A stretch of DNA of 29,213 nucleotides from Bacillota bacterium (GCA_030705945.1 JAUZPS010000005.1:1-29213); one strand, 5' to 3'. Shown: positions 1 through 8,062, counted from the first letter of the stretch. The notes: generated from the letters alone by a model not told the origin. Numbers and translations: made by a program.

Positions 1-73
1 AAGTTTTGTATGATGAAAACCCATTATATCAAGTTTTTGAAACTCCCAGTTGCTAAGTTTTTTTGATACTACC
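1..73 (+). repeat. MITE-like repeat, copy A (cut by window edge)
   Basis: This is the right-hand part of a repeat family found five times in the window. It holds the conserved core (ATTATATCAAGTTTTTGAAA) and ends with TTTTTTGATACTACC. The next three bases, TTA, are the stop codon of the solute-binding protein read on the minus strand. The left end lies outside the window, so a target duplication cannot be tested. Confidence 0.7.
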
Positions 74-1774
74 TTAATCAATTTCTATTTCAGGCAATTC
101 ATTCTGAACCTTACCCTTAAACTTTTTTATAACCTCTGCTTTTGAAAAAAGTTTTCCTTCAAGATAAGACTCCATTGCCTCATCAAAACAGTCTTCAATA
201 ATATCATCGTATTTAGATAAAACTGAGCCATTAACATCTTTTATGTTATCTTCATAGAAATCTATGAGGTCAATATCAAATATTTTACTTTTATATTTAT
301 TTTTTGATATTAGTTCAATATTGTTAGGTATTTCTTCATATTTTTCAGAGTAATCATTCATTCCATAATTATCCGATGTAATGAATTTAAGAAACTTCCA
401 TGCTAGTTCCTGTTTATCGGATTTATCATATATACCATACCAAGTTCCACCCCATAAGCATGCTTCTGGAGTCTTTGCAATTCCCCACTTTTGGTTGGTT
501 CTGGAATTTTGATCATTTGCCCCAATTATCCAAGGAATTCCCCATGATGGACATAACCAAACTAAAGCTTTATTTTTATCCGCTATCGCAGAAGACCAGT
601 CAGGAGACCATTGTTTATATCCGGCTTCATAGTTATTTGTTCGTAATTCCTTAGCTAAATCAATTAACACCATTACTTTTGCGTCGATAGTAAGCTTATT
701 GTCAATTACCCAGCCCATTGATCGGGAGCCTAAATACAACTTTTTTACCTCTTCCCATGAAGGGAATAACGCGACGCTTCCATTACTTTTTGATTTTAGT
801 GTTTTCGCCGTCTTAAGCATCATATCTTCACTTAGCAACATGTTGGCTATTTGATTTGGATTGTCAGTTCCCAGATATTTTTTTGCAAGTTCTTTCTTAT
901 ATGCAAAACCACAAACGCCAATCTGATTTGATAATGCTCTTTGATACCCATTTTTATCCGTACCAACATATACAGTATAAGGAACCATATTACCAACTGA
1001 ATCACTGACTTTATCTGTTATGTCACTATAAAAATCTGGCGTATCTACAAATCTTTTTACAAATGACGCTTCCGCTGGGAAAATATCAGGTACACCCGAT
1101 TGAGACTTAACTGCGGCAGTTATCTTATTTTGATACTTTCTGTCGGTAAGTGGTACAATCGACAAATTCACTTTAACATTAGGATAATAATCATTAAAGT
1201 TTTTTATTAAACCAGACGCTGTATCTACGTTGAAATGCCAGAAGGATAATTCGCCAGTGACATTCTTTGGGTCCACATCCTTTTCATTAATTGGTGTAGG
1301 CTTAACTGAATTTTTTTCTCCTGAAATAGTAATCTTTTTGTTGTCATTATCCCAATCTACATTAAAATTGAGATTTTCAGCTATATAACGCAATGGCGCC
1401 ATCGTACGGCCATTAATACTCTTAAGAGGTATGTCCGCGTTTTTCGATTCACCGTTTACTTCTGTTATGTATGAATCCAACCACATAAATATTGTATTGT
1501 TTCCTTGCTGTATTGATATCTTTCTTTCACTTTCATCCCAAGCCACTTCCCCGCCTAAAGCTTCTATGATAGCTCTAATTGGAACAACTGTATGATCGTT
1601 GAGAATCAATGGCTTCGTTCCGCGCCCTGGGTCTATCTCTTGCTCAACATTGTCCACAATCATTTTAGGGTTGTTTAACTGAAGGATTATCTTTACCCCA
1701 TCGGCATTTAAAGTTCCTGAATTAAATACTAAAACAGTAAAGAAGATACTTAATAATATAAACAGTTTTTTCAT
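74..1774 (-). CDS. Secreted solute-binding protein with N-terminal copper-amine-oxidase-like stalk domain
   Basis: The 566-residue protein starts with a signal peptide (about residues 1-25, hydrophobic core FILLSIFFTVLVF) that has no lipobox cysteine. Residues about 28-152 form a copper amine oxidase N-terminal-like domain, seen from VPIRAIIEALGGEVAWDE and a second half MAPLRYIAENLNFNVDWD. In Bacillota this domain is a structural wall or surface module, not an oxidase. Residues about 172-560 resemble a family 1 extracellular solute-binding protein (GELSFWHFN start, PDIFPAEASF, late WKFLKFITSDNYG), the sugar/oligosaccharide receptor fold of ABC importers. No permease or ATPase gene lies nearby, so it is an orphan receptor here. 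The ATG is preceded by AAGGAG. The stop codon TAA abuts repeat copy A. Substrate unknown. Confidence 0.85.
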   Translation of the reverse strand: MKKLFILLSIFFTVLVFNSGTLNADGVKIILQLNNPKMIVDNVEQEIDPGRGTKPLILNDHTVVPIRAIIEALGGEVAWDESERKISIQQGNNTIFMWLDSYITEVNGESKNADIPLKSINGRTMAPLRYIAENLNFNVDWDNDNKKITISGEKNSVKPTPINEKDVDPKNVTGELSFWHFNVDTASGLIKNFNDYYPNVKVNLSIVPLTDRKYQNKITAAVKSQSGVPDIFPAEASFVKRFVDTPDFYSDITDKVSDSVGNMVPYTVYVGTDKNGYQRALSNQIGVCGFAYKKELAKKYLGTDNPNQIANMLLSEDMMLKTAKTLKSKSNGSVALFPSWEEVKKLYLGSRSMGWVIDNKLTIDAKVMVLIDLAKELRTNNYEAGYKQWSPDWSSAIADKNKALVWLCPSWGIPWIIGANDQNSRTNQKWGIAKTPEACLWGGTWYGIYDKSDKQELAWKFLKFITSDNYGMNDYSEKYEEIPNNIELISKNKYKSKIFDIDLIDFYEDNIKDVNGSVLSKYDDIIEDCFDEAMESYLEGKLFSKAEVIKKFKGKVQNELPEIEID

Positions 1775-1931
1775 TTAATTTTACTCCTTGATTATAATTT
1801 AAGCCTTATAAAAATAAACAAAAACGCCTAGAATCACTATATAATATAGTTTATGGGAGGTCAACTAAATTTGGATAGTAGATGAAAACAATGCATTAGG
1901 TTGATGAGTTTTTAATTTATAATTGGTAATA

Positions 1932-1976
1932 TAACACATAAGGCGCAAGACATCCGGTCTTGCGCCTTATGTGTTA
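1932..1976. terminator. Perfect 20-bp hairpin, possible transcription terminator
   Basis: The arm TAACACATAAGGCGCAAGAC (1932-1951) is exactly complementary to 1957-1976, with the 5-base loop ATCCG. It lies between the solute-binding protein gene and the ComFB-like gene, beyond repeat copy B. Neither side carries a clear T-run, so classic intrinsic termination is only one option; a DNA-binding palindrome or a small mobile hairpin are others. Confidence 0.4.
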
Positions 1977-1992
1977 ATAATCATATTGAATA

Positions 1993-2093
1993 GGCGGCAT
2001 CAAAAAGAAACCTTATTAACTGAGCGTTTCAAAAACTTGATATGGTGGGCTTTCATCATACAAAACTTGAACAAGGAATTTTTTAAAACGCCC
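1993..2093 (-). repeat. MITE-like repeat, copy B
   Basis: A 101-bp copy in inverted orientation. On the minus strand it begins GGGCGTTTTAAAAAATTCC and ends TTTTTGATGCCGCC. The flanking triplets on the minus strand are TAA (left) and TAT (right), so a target duplication is imperfect. The left TAA (2096-2094) is the stop codon of the ComFB-like gene, so the element starts directly after that gene. Confidence 0.75.
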
Positions 2094-2405
2094 TTATTTA
2101 TTGTGATGTGGATTCTTTTTAACAATTTTAAAGGCTTTAACGATTTTTTGTTGAACTTCTGACTTAAATTTATCTAAGTAATCCTTGCTTTCAGTCTTGT
2201 CTATGAAATTTGAGCAGTAATATGGTTTTGTTTCATTAAGTACAATAGCGGCAACGTCAGCCAGACAAATCCAACAGGCGCAAAATTCAGAATTTTTTTC
2301 ATTTTTTAACTTTTCAGCAAAATCATATAATTCCTCCAGCACAGTACTCTCAGTAAGATTTTCAAAACCAGTGTTTAAATAAAGATCATCTCTAAATTTT
2401 CTCAT
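2094..2405 (-). CDS. ComFB-like small protein
   Basis: A 103-residue protein. Its central part, with EELYDFAEKL followed by a cysteine-bearing FCACWICLADVAAIVLNET and PYY, matches the layout of the ComFB family (late competence development protein; consensus helix, CxCxxC, DxAAxALN, PxY). Three cysteines (C-x-C-x-x-C) could bind a metal, as suspected for the family. In Bacillus subtilis comFB lies in the comF operon but its role is unclear; here no competence genes are nearby. Start ATG is preceded by GAAAGGAGC. The lysine-rich C-terminus ends at a TAA provided next to repeat copy B. Confidence 0.6.
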   Translation of the reverse strand: MRKFRDDLYLNTGFENLTESTVLEELYDFAEKLKNEKNSEFCACWICLADVAAIVLNETKPYYCSNFIDKTESKDYLDKFKSEVQQKIVKAFKIVKKNPHHNK

Positions 2406-2521
2406 ATTAATTTGCTCCTTTCAGTAACGGTTCAGTTTGAATTGACAGGTCTCTCTTCGCTTCATCGCCCGCGCAATCGACCATGAAAAGACCTTGTTCA
2501 GTTGTTCAGTGCAACGGATAA

Positions 2522-2613
2522 GGGCGTTTCAAAAAATTCCTTGTTCAAGTTTATATCACTAAAACCCATTATATCAAGTTTTTGAAACGACCAGTTATTC
2601 TTTTGATACTACC
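2522..2613 (+). repeat. MITE-like repeat, copy C
   Basis: A 92-bp copy from GGGCGTTTCAAAAA to TTTTGATACTACC. It is flanked on both sides by TAA (2519-2521 and 2614-2616), a perfect 3-bp target duplication. It lies between the divergently oriented ComFB-like and PrsW-like genes, upstream of both. Confidence 0.8.
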
Positions 2614-2744
2614 TAAAACTAATTTTATAGTTAAATATTTATCGGCATTTTTAGTTAAAAGTTTTCACATTTCGCGATTACTTTATGCAAATTTTAAAGT
2701 TTACGCTTCGAGTTAGAAACATGGGCTTATTTGGTAGTCATGAT

Positions 2745-2773
2745 TTGCTAGAAGTCGGTTAAATTAATAATAT
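2745..2773 (+). promoter_or_regulatory. Possible sigma-A promoter of the PrsW-like gene
   Basis: TTGCTA (2745-2750) and TAATAT (2768-2773) with a 17-bp spacer. Each hexamer matches the consensus at four of six positions. It sits about 30 bp upstream of the start codon. Confidence 0.3.
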
Positions 2774-2800
2774 TCTAAAAATATAAAAGTAAAGGTGACT

Positions 2801-3643
2801 ATGTTGAACAATTTCGATAGCAACGGTATTGCATTAAAACCAGTCAAAAGAAATAGGTTTTGGCTTAAAACTCTAATAATAGGGTTCACTATATATATCG
2901 CTACGATCATAGCATTCGTATACTCTAACAATCCCAACCTTTTTCCGACCATCGTGCTAGTTGGTAATTTTCTTGTTCCGGTTTCCTTTGTGTCTTTTTT
3001 TTATGAGAGAAGAGCTAATTTCCACTTAAGCATATTATCCACCGCATTATGCTTTTTCTATGGCGGCATCCTAGGCACAATTACCGCTTCCATACTTGAA
3101 CCATATTTTATTCATGATTTGACATTCAGTACTTCATTTATGGTTGGCGTAATTGAGGAATCCACAAAAATGATTGGCGTTCTTCTCATCGCTGGACACG
3201 GAAAACACAAATCCGCTATGACCGGACTTATCCTTGGAGCAGCAGCTGGCATGGGATTTGCAGCTTTTGAAAGCACAGGGTATGCTTTCAATGTTTTCTT
3301 GCAGAGCGGAGGTAGTTTATCCGAAGTCGTAGCTATTACACTGATCCGCGGAATAATATCACCGGTAGGTCATGGAACCTGGTCTGCTATATTAGCAAGC
3401 GTCTTATTAAGAGAAAGCGGTCCTCGCGGCTACAATATAAACAGTAAAGTCGTAGGCGCATTTCTGGTTGTAGTCATTCTGCATGGCTTATGGGACGGTC
3501 TTCCATTTGTAATGAACCGTATCTTCCCTGTACTGCATTCTGTATTTATAGGCCAGTTGACAATTGGAGTTATTGGCTTGGTGATTCTTTACAGACGTTG
3601 GAGAGAAGCTGTAGAACCCCGCCAAATCGTCCAACATCAGTAG
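2801..3643 (+). CDS. PrsW-family intramembrane protease
   Basis: A 280-residue membrane protein with about eight hydrophobic segments. The PrsW signature is visible: an EE pair (E119-E120, in GVIEESTK), a second conserved glutamate in GFAAFESTGY (E157), and histidines in GHGTWSAI (H191) and LHGLWDG (H228). PrsW in Bacillus subtilis makes the first cut in the anti-sigma factor RsiW; other members have varied substrates. The start chosen is ATG 2801, because AAAGGTGA is placed like the usual GGAGGTGA before it; a GTG six bases upstream lies inside that ribosome site. The only ECF sigma/anti-sigma pair in the window is 9 kb away on the other strand, so a functional link is speculative. Confidence 0.88.
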   Translation: MLNNFDSNGIALKPVKRNRFWLKTLIIGFTIYIATIIAFVYSNNPNLFPTIVLVGNFLVPVSFVSFFYERRANFHLSILSTALCFFYGGILGTITASILEPYFIHDLTFSTSFMVGVIEESTKMIGVLLIAGHGKHKSAMTGLILGAAAGMGFAAFESTGYAFNVFLQSGGSLSEVVAITLIRGIISPVGHGTWSAILASVLLRESGPRGYNINSKVVGAFLVVVILHGLWDGLPFVMNRIFPVLHSVFIGQLTIGVIGLVILYRRWREAVEPRQIVQHQ

Positions 3644-3706
3644 ATCAAATGAATTATTAGGATAAATGAACCAAATTATCATATTGGCATAAAGATAAAA
3701 AGTATG

Positions 3707-5146
3707 CTATTTGTGAAAGGGTATAAATCCACCTTTGGAAATAAGTTCGTTCCCATCTGCGCTTTGTATGAACTTAAGCAGCTTACTTGCCGGGCTGTCA
3801 GCAGGTTCATCGCTTCTAGTAACAGCATATAAAATTGCCGTATAAGGATATTTAGCATTAATAATATTTTCCTTATTACACTCTACACCTTCAACTGAAA
3901 GGAATTTAATAGCTTCACTCTTATGCATTTCATTTGCAAAATAATAAAATGAATATCCTAACGAATTTTTTGCATTTTTATAATCTGCAACTGAATCAAT
4001 TAGACCGCCCATACTATCTATCTTTTTCTCTTGGGGAGCAGGAGTTAACTCTATATCTTTCATCACCTTATTTTCCATAAAAGTCTGGCTGCCAGAGTTT
4101 TTTTCTCTCTGATATGCAATAATGTCGCTATCTTCCCCACCCACTTCTCTCCAGTTAAATATTTTTCCGGAGTAAATATCGCGAATTTGATTAATTGTTA
4201 GGTTATTTACTGGATTATCTTTATGCGCAACAAATATAAAAGCATCTTTACCAATAGCCGTTAAGTTCATTTTTATACCATTATCACTGGCAAGCTTTAA
4301 TTCTTCATTCGAAGGTCCAGCAACAAATATTATATCTGTCTTTCTTTCAATTAAGTTAACATAAGCGTCATGCGTTGTATTAAATTTTACAACTTCTTTT
4401 GATTTTTTTGCGCTTGCGCCAGTAAGTTGTTTATACAATATTTGAGCAAACGGCACTGCTGCGGTAGCGCCATCAACTCTAGGATAAGATTCTTGAGTAA
4501 ATAGCTTCGAACTAGGCATAAAGATTGATATTGCTAAAAGAATTATTAGCCCGATAGGTAAAACTATAGAGGATAATATTACCTTTCTTATTTTTGTGTC
4601 TCCACCAAAATACTTGCCTATATGCGTTCCAATTATAAAGAAAACGCTTGGAATCACTAATGGTAATAAAGCTAAATATTCTAAATGGATGTTGGAAACA
4701 AAATCTTCTATAAAGGTAGATACAGGCACTGTCCATATTATGTATAAATCATAAAGCAGCCACGACCAACCACTAAAATTATCATTAATCCGCTTTGCAT
4801 GTATGTATGAAAAATACCAAATTAATAACCCTATTATTATAACCGGAAGGGTTGATATAATCTGCTTAATAAGGCTTGGACTACGTTTTGAGAAGCACAC
4901 TCCTAACAAAGTAAATATAGTAAAAACAACAATAAAATATAGCGCTAATCCTGTAATCAATGCATTATTGTTAGTATCTGAAAGCTTATTAAGAGCAGGA
5001 TATATGGCAAACGAACATAAAAAAAGGAATGCAATGGAAAAACATGCATATATAAGAGTAAACTTAAAACTAAAGGAAATTAAACTTTTTACATCCTGAT
5101 AATAATTTTTCTGTGGTTTTTCTTTATTTAGCTCATTATTGGTCAT
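3707..5146 (-). CDS. Membrane-anchored PstS-like phosphate/anion-binding protein
   Basis: 479 residues. The N-terminal 210 residues hold about five transmembrane segments (near 27-49, 62-83, 94-113, 157-175, 189-210). From about residue 220 comes a periplasmic-binding domain of the PstS type: PRVDGATAAVPFA matches the DGSTA-type ligand loop, and it is followed by TDIIFVAGPS, IRDIYSGKIFNW and YQREKNSGSQTF, all typical of phosphate-binding proteins. Normal PstS proteins are lipoproteins of about 280-330 residues encoded with pstCAB; here there is no permease or ATPase and the domain is joined to a membrane unit. It may act as a sensor or a surface anion-binding protein. The ribosome site is a strong AAGGAGGAAG. 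Confidence 0.8.
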   Translation of the reverse strand: MTNNELNKEKPQKNYYQDVKSLISFSFKFTLIYACFSIAFLFLCSFAIYPALNKLSDTNNNALITGLALYFIVVFTIFTLLGVCFSKRSPSLIKQIISTLPVIIIGLLIWYFSYIHAKRINDNFSGWSWLLYDLYIIWTVPVSTFIEDFVSNIHLEYLALLPLVIPSVFFIIGTHIGKYFGGDTKIRKVILSSIVLPIGLIILLAISIFMPSSKLFTQESYPRVDGATAAVPFAQILYKQLTGASAKKSKEVVKFNTTHDAYVNLIERKTDIIFVAGPSNEELKLASDNGIKMNLTAIGKDAFIFVAHKDNPVNNLTINQIRDIYSGKIFNWREVGGEDSDIIAYQREKNSGSQTFMENKVMKDIELTPAPQEKKIDSMGGLIDSVADYKNAKNSLGYSFYYFANEMHKSEAIKFLSVEGVECNKENIINAKYPYTAILYAVTRSDEPADSPASKLLKFIQSADGNELISKGGFIPFHK

Positions 5147-5215
5147 TTATCTTCCTCCTTGAAGTACATTTGAAAAATCAAAAAAGCTATAGCAATTCGA
5201 AAACAACTAAATTAC

Positions 5216-5221
5216 ATTATA
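5216..5221 (-). promoter_or_regulatory. Extended -10 promoter of the PstS-like gene
   Basis: On the minus strand the sequence reads TTTGCTATAATG, an extended -10 (TGnTATAAT) with no good -35. It would start transcription about 60 bases before the ATG at 5146. Confidence 0.4.
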
Positions 5222-5419
5222 GCAAATAAGTAAATAAAATCCTATTAATTTTACTATTATCGAAGTAATTAAATCTAGCAGAGTAGAATCAGGAATTCTC
5301 ATCTGATACTGATGTTAAACCAATATACAAATACAGAAACAATAAAAGCATAGATAAGGTTAACGCTTTTCTCGTTTGTTGAAGGGAAAGTAAATCAGGA
5401 TTATTGTGTTAATAGCAGG

Positions 5420-5884
5420 TTATTCATTTCTTGCCTCATTAATATGTCCAACCGTAAGGGCGTGATATTTCCGCATGGTTTCCATAACCATCATAGATCT
5501 ATCTTCAGAGCATTGAACAATGACCGTAACCTCAGGAAGTTTCTTTGGCAAATGTCGGTTATAGCTTTTGTTCACAAAAAGATATATGCCAAGCCCTATT
5601 GCAAACCCTGCAAAAGCAAGAATTAAAGCCCAAAAAACCGGTCCCCATTTTAAAACCAATCCAATACTCATACCTATGACGGCTCCCGCAGGCGCAACTG
5701 CCATTCCCACTTCAATAGCTTTATTGTAACGGTCCCATGACCTGCTAATGTATTGAGTGCTTTTCGTTGAGTCAGTATCCATGGGAACCACCATTATAGA
5801 TTTTCGTAAAATCCCCCTGTTTTCTAATACGGATAATGCCTCCTCAAGCTCGATAGAATGTTCGAAAGCTCCTATAATCAGCAA
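5420..5884 (-). CDS. Uncharacterised membrane protein with two central transmembrane helices
   Basis: 154 residues. An N-terminal alpha/beta stretch (LIIGAFEHSIELEEALSVLE) looks like the first part of a small ferredoxin-like domain. Two glycine-rich transmembrane segments follow (about 58-79 and 82-104), then a C-terminal beta-alpha part (PEVTVIVQCSEDRSMMVMETM). The arrangement recalls small general-stress-type membrane proteins, but I do not recognise a named family. The likely start is TTG, eight bases after GGAGGT. It is the second gene of an operon, 15 bases after the 252-residue membrane protein upstream. Confidence 0.7.
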   Translation of the reverse strand: MLIIGAFEHSIELEEALSVLENRGILRKSIMVVPMDTDSTKSTQYISRSWDRYNKAIEVGMAVAPAGAVIGMSIGLVLKWGPVFWALILAFAGFAIGLGIYLFVNKSYNRHLPKKLPEVTVIVQCSEDRSMMVMETMRKYHALTVGHINEARNE

Positions 5885-5899
5885 TTCCTGATACCTCCA

Positions 5900-6658
5900 T
5901 TATAGAAATATAAGAACGTCTGATTTTTGGTAACGTTCAGCTAGGTATTGGCGTTGTTCTAACCTATAAAGTCGGTTGTGGTTTATAGCTGTTGTATAGG
6001 CATGATAAGTCGCGCCACAAATAACCGAGGGCATAAACAGCAGCCAATGTATGTTTAGTATGGAAATTGATCTCTGCAAATCTCCTAACGCAAAGTAAAA
6101 TACTGATTGATATACATGAGATAAAATAGAATAAAGCCACCACCAAAACATAGTATAGAAAGCAAGTCCAAACCGATGGTTGTAGAATTGACCCAGACCA
6201 GGAAATAGCAAGGAATACCATGCTGCAATATTCGGATTTTTCTGCTCTAAATACTGTATTTCCAGCGGATCTATAATAAAACTCTGCAAAGGCGCGTTTT
6301 CCATTTCTGCAAGAAAACACAATTTATTTTGCGCCACTGTAGATCGATAACTGTCCCATATTGTGAAAAAATAAATAATTAAGTATCCAGATGCCCAATT
6401 AGGATGTAAAACTGATTTAGCCATCTCAAATTTGCCACAAAAGGAGTAAGCAATGCTTTCGTTGATATGACCTAGCGAATTAATGCAAACCTCAAACAAT
6501 GTCAACAATGTAGCCCTGATATAATTATTCAATAAATAATGACCAAATCCCGGAAATATAGCAGACCACCAAGCTATAATAAAAGGATTTCGGCGATGCA
6601 TGTATGTAATTCCAAATATGCTAATTCTTTGCAAAGGACGACGGATCCTGCTGTTCAT
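5900..6658 (-). CDS. Membrane protein with two tandem repeats of a TM2/YozV-like unit
   Basis: 252 residues built from an internal duplication. NPFIIAWWSAIFPGFGHYLL (from residue 24) corresponds to NPNIAAWYSLLFPGLGQFYN (from residue 141), 117 residues later. Each unit then has more hydrophobic helices and closes on YRSTVAQNKL and YTTAINHNRL. The FPGxGxxY motif resembles the PGLGQxYxG turn of TM2/YozV-type small membrane proteins. Function unknown. It is the first gene of a two-gene operon with the 154-residue membrane protein. The ribosome site (AAGGT about ten bases from the ATG) is weak. Confidence 0.75.
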   Translation of the reverse strand: MNSRIRRPLQRISIFGITYMHRRNPFIIAWWSAIFPGFGHYLLNNYIRATLLTLFEVCINSLGHINESIAYSFCGKFEMAKSVLHPNWASGYLIIYFFTIWDSYRSTVAQNKLCFLAEMENAPLQSFIIDPLEIQYLEQKNPNIAAWYSLLFPGLGQFYNHRFGLAFYTMFWWWLYSILSHVYQSVFYFALGDLQRSISILNIHWLLFMPSVICGATYHAYTTAINHNRLYRLEQRQYLAERYQKSDVLIFL

Positions 6659-6734
6659 ACTCGTAGTACCTTCTTTTAATTAATAGCGATTAAAAATAAC
6701 ATAAGTTTAAATTATTTTTCCCGCTAATTAACAT

Positions 6735-6740
6735 ATTATA
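6735..6740 (-). promoter_or_regulatory. Possible -10 box of the 6658 to 5420 operon
   Basis: TATAAT on the minus strand, with TTGATA 15 bases upstream as the nearest -35-like hexamer; that spacing is short. About 77 bases before the ATG at 6658. Confidence 0.3.
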
Positions 6741-6802
6741 CTTCCGCGCTTACCATATCAAAATAACCTTTCTAGATTTTTGTTAATCTCCCCAAAATAG
6801 TG

Positions 6803-7363
6803 TTAATCATATCCGCCGTTTGCTTGAGGCATATTCTTGTACTCCTCTGTACTATGAATATAATCGCTGATATGTTTTACCAATTTTAAAAAATTTACAT
6901 TATCTTTGGGAAGATTGGTATTCATATCAGTATAGAAACCTTCATTCCATACAATTGTTTTAGTTTTTCCATTTATAGTTACAGTCAGTTTATAGTCAAA
7001 AGAAGGTGTAACACTCATTCCTTCTACTTTCAATGAGTTGGGAAATGACATAATGTCAATATCCATCATCATTTTATAAATGTCTTTTTTTACACTGTCA
7101 GGTATTTTGAAATCGATTGTTTTAGTCCCATCTATAACCAGATCCTTAGTGAAGGTTCCTTTATAGGTGTCAATCTGATCCTTTCCATATGTATTAAAAT
7201 TTAATTTAAAATTAAAGTCATCTAAATTTGCGCTATATAAATTACTAATGTCCTTTGACTTGTTATTTTGTATTACCAAAAAGGTGACAGAAAGCAAAAC
7301 AGCAAATAAAACTAAGCAAATAATTATAACAGCTCTTTTACTCCTACGTATAAGTTTAAACAA
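6803..7363 (-). CDS. Uncharacterised membrane-anchored exported protein
   Basis: 186 residues: a short basic start (RRSKR), one transmembrane anchor at about 11-32, then an extracytoplasmic domain with FNTYGKDQIDTYKGTFTKD and ending EEYKNMPQANGGYD. Proteins with this pattern of 'TYGKD..D...TYTKD' and a C-terminal 'EEYK.LP...GGY' are, from memory, common and uncharacterised in Bacillota. The start is TTG: GGGTGG lies at suitable distance, and the nearby ATG four bases upstream is out of frame and stops after three codons. The gene follows the copper-amine-oxidase-like gene by 84 bases, in which a gene remnant sits. Confidence 0.7.
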   Translation of the reverse strand: MFKLIRRSKRAVIIICLVLFAVLLSVTFLVIQNNKSKDISNLYSANLDDFNFKLNFNTYGKDQIDTYKGTFTKDLVIDGTKTIDFKIPDSVKKDIYKMMMDIDIMSFPNSLKVEGMSVTPSFDYKLTVTINGKTKTIVWNEGFYTDMNTNLPKDNVNFLKLVKHISDYIHSTEEYKNMPQANGGYD

Positions 7364-7366
7364 GCA

Positions 7367-7447
7367 TTACACCACCCTTAAAACATTTTGAGGCGTTATA
7401 TCAATTTCTACTTTCTTTCCGTTAACTACAGCTTGTCTCTTTAACAA
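7367..7447 (-). pseudogene. Remnant of a copper-amine-oxidase-like domain, in frame after the upstream stop
   Basis: Reading through the TAA stop of the preceding gene in the same frame gives 26 codons and a second stop. The peptide contains QAVVNGKKVEIDITPQNV, which is the typical opening of a copper amine oxidase-like domain (xAxVNGKxVxxDxxPQ). So the upstream gene may once have continued into, or been fused with, another such domain, or a fragment was left by deletion. Confidence 0.45.
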
Positions 7448-8062
7448 TTATGGAGCGCTATCTACCCCAAGAAATATTGGAATAGAATATTCCCTTATTG
7501 AAGGCTTATAAATAAAATTAATTTTGACTCTCAAATCCTCGTTGTTAACTTCAAATTCCAGCGTAATTAGCTTTGTCTGGCCAGGTTCGATAGTTTGTTT
7601 TTCATTAGAAACACTATTTAATATCTTATCTTGACTATCTCTTAATTTAAAGTCCTTTGAGTAATCAATATCAATTGGTTTAGAATCGACATTTTCAAAT
7701 TGAAAACTGAAATGTACCAAATATTTATTTTCTTCTAATCTATGAAGACTGCGAGAACCATTCATCTGAATTTTAAAATTGTCTGTTAATACCGAATTTA
7801 CTCCAAAGTATGGAACATCTATAATCTCAATCCTATTACTCTGAGAATTCCAAGTAGTTTTGGCGTTTAAATAACTTGTAAACTCTCGTACAGGAACATA
7901 AGCTGTATTGTCAACTGTCAGTATGGGTTTATTGGTTTTAAATTGATTGCCATCTACCCAAATAGTAAACGATGCCTTCTGAACTTTTATCATATTTTCA
8001 GCATAAACAATGCTAAATGATATAATACACCCAATAATTAGACCAATAATAATTTTTTTCAT
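7448..8062 (-). CDS. Exported protein with copper-amine-oxidase-like domain and DUF4352-like beta domain
   Basis: 204 residues. A signal peptide (about 1-21, ending IVYA) is followed by half of a copper amine oxidase N-terminal-like domain: FTIWVDGNQFK, LTVDNTAYVPVREFTSYLNA, TTWNSQSNRIEI. Residues about 95-200 look like an immunoglobulin-like/telokin-like (DUF4352-type) beta domain, with FSFQFENVDSKPIDI, LRDSQDK and IEPGQTKLITLEFEV. Probably a surface or secreted structural protein. The ribosome site is GGGAGGAG. The same frame carries a domain remnant after the stop codon. Confidence 0.7.
   Translation of the reverse strand: MKKIIIGLIIGCIISFSIVYAENMIKVQKASFTIWVDGNQFKTNKPILTVDNTAYVPVREFTSYLNAKTTWNSQSNRIEIIDVPYFGVNSVLTDNFKIQMNGSRSLHRLEENKYLVHFSFQFENVDSKPIDIDYSKDFKLRDSQDKILNSVSNEKQTIEPGQTKLITLEFEVNNEDLRVKINFIYKPSIREYSIPIFLGVDSAP

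Larger units (their letters stand above)
2406..2800. other. Intergenic region between divergent genes
   Basis: Contains the ComFB-like gene's ribosome site (minus strand), repeat copy C and a possible promoter for the PrsW-like gene. Between 2423 and 2518 the minus strand has a short open frame (SWSIARAMKRRETCQFKLNRY then stop is the visible end, written here only in part as a possible relic) that stops just before the ComFB-like ribosome site; it has no recognisable family and may be chance. Confidence 0.35.

Noticed and set aside
400..654. Plus-strand ORF opposite the solute-binding protein
   Set aside because: It lies wholly inside a well-supported gene on the other strand and has no ribosome site or recognisable domain.
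1792..1797. TATAAT just upstream of the solute-binding protein gene
   Set aside because: It is so close to the ribosome site that a transcript from it would lack that site.
1836..1895. Small palindrome ACTATATAATATAGT followed by GGGAGGT and short plus-strand reading frames
   Set aside because: The frames have only four or five codons; there is no gene behind the ribosome-like site.
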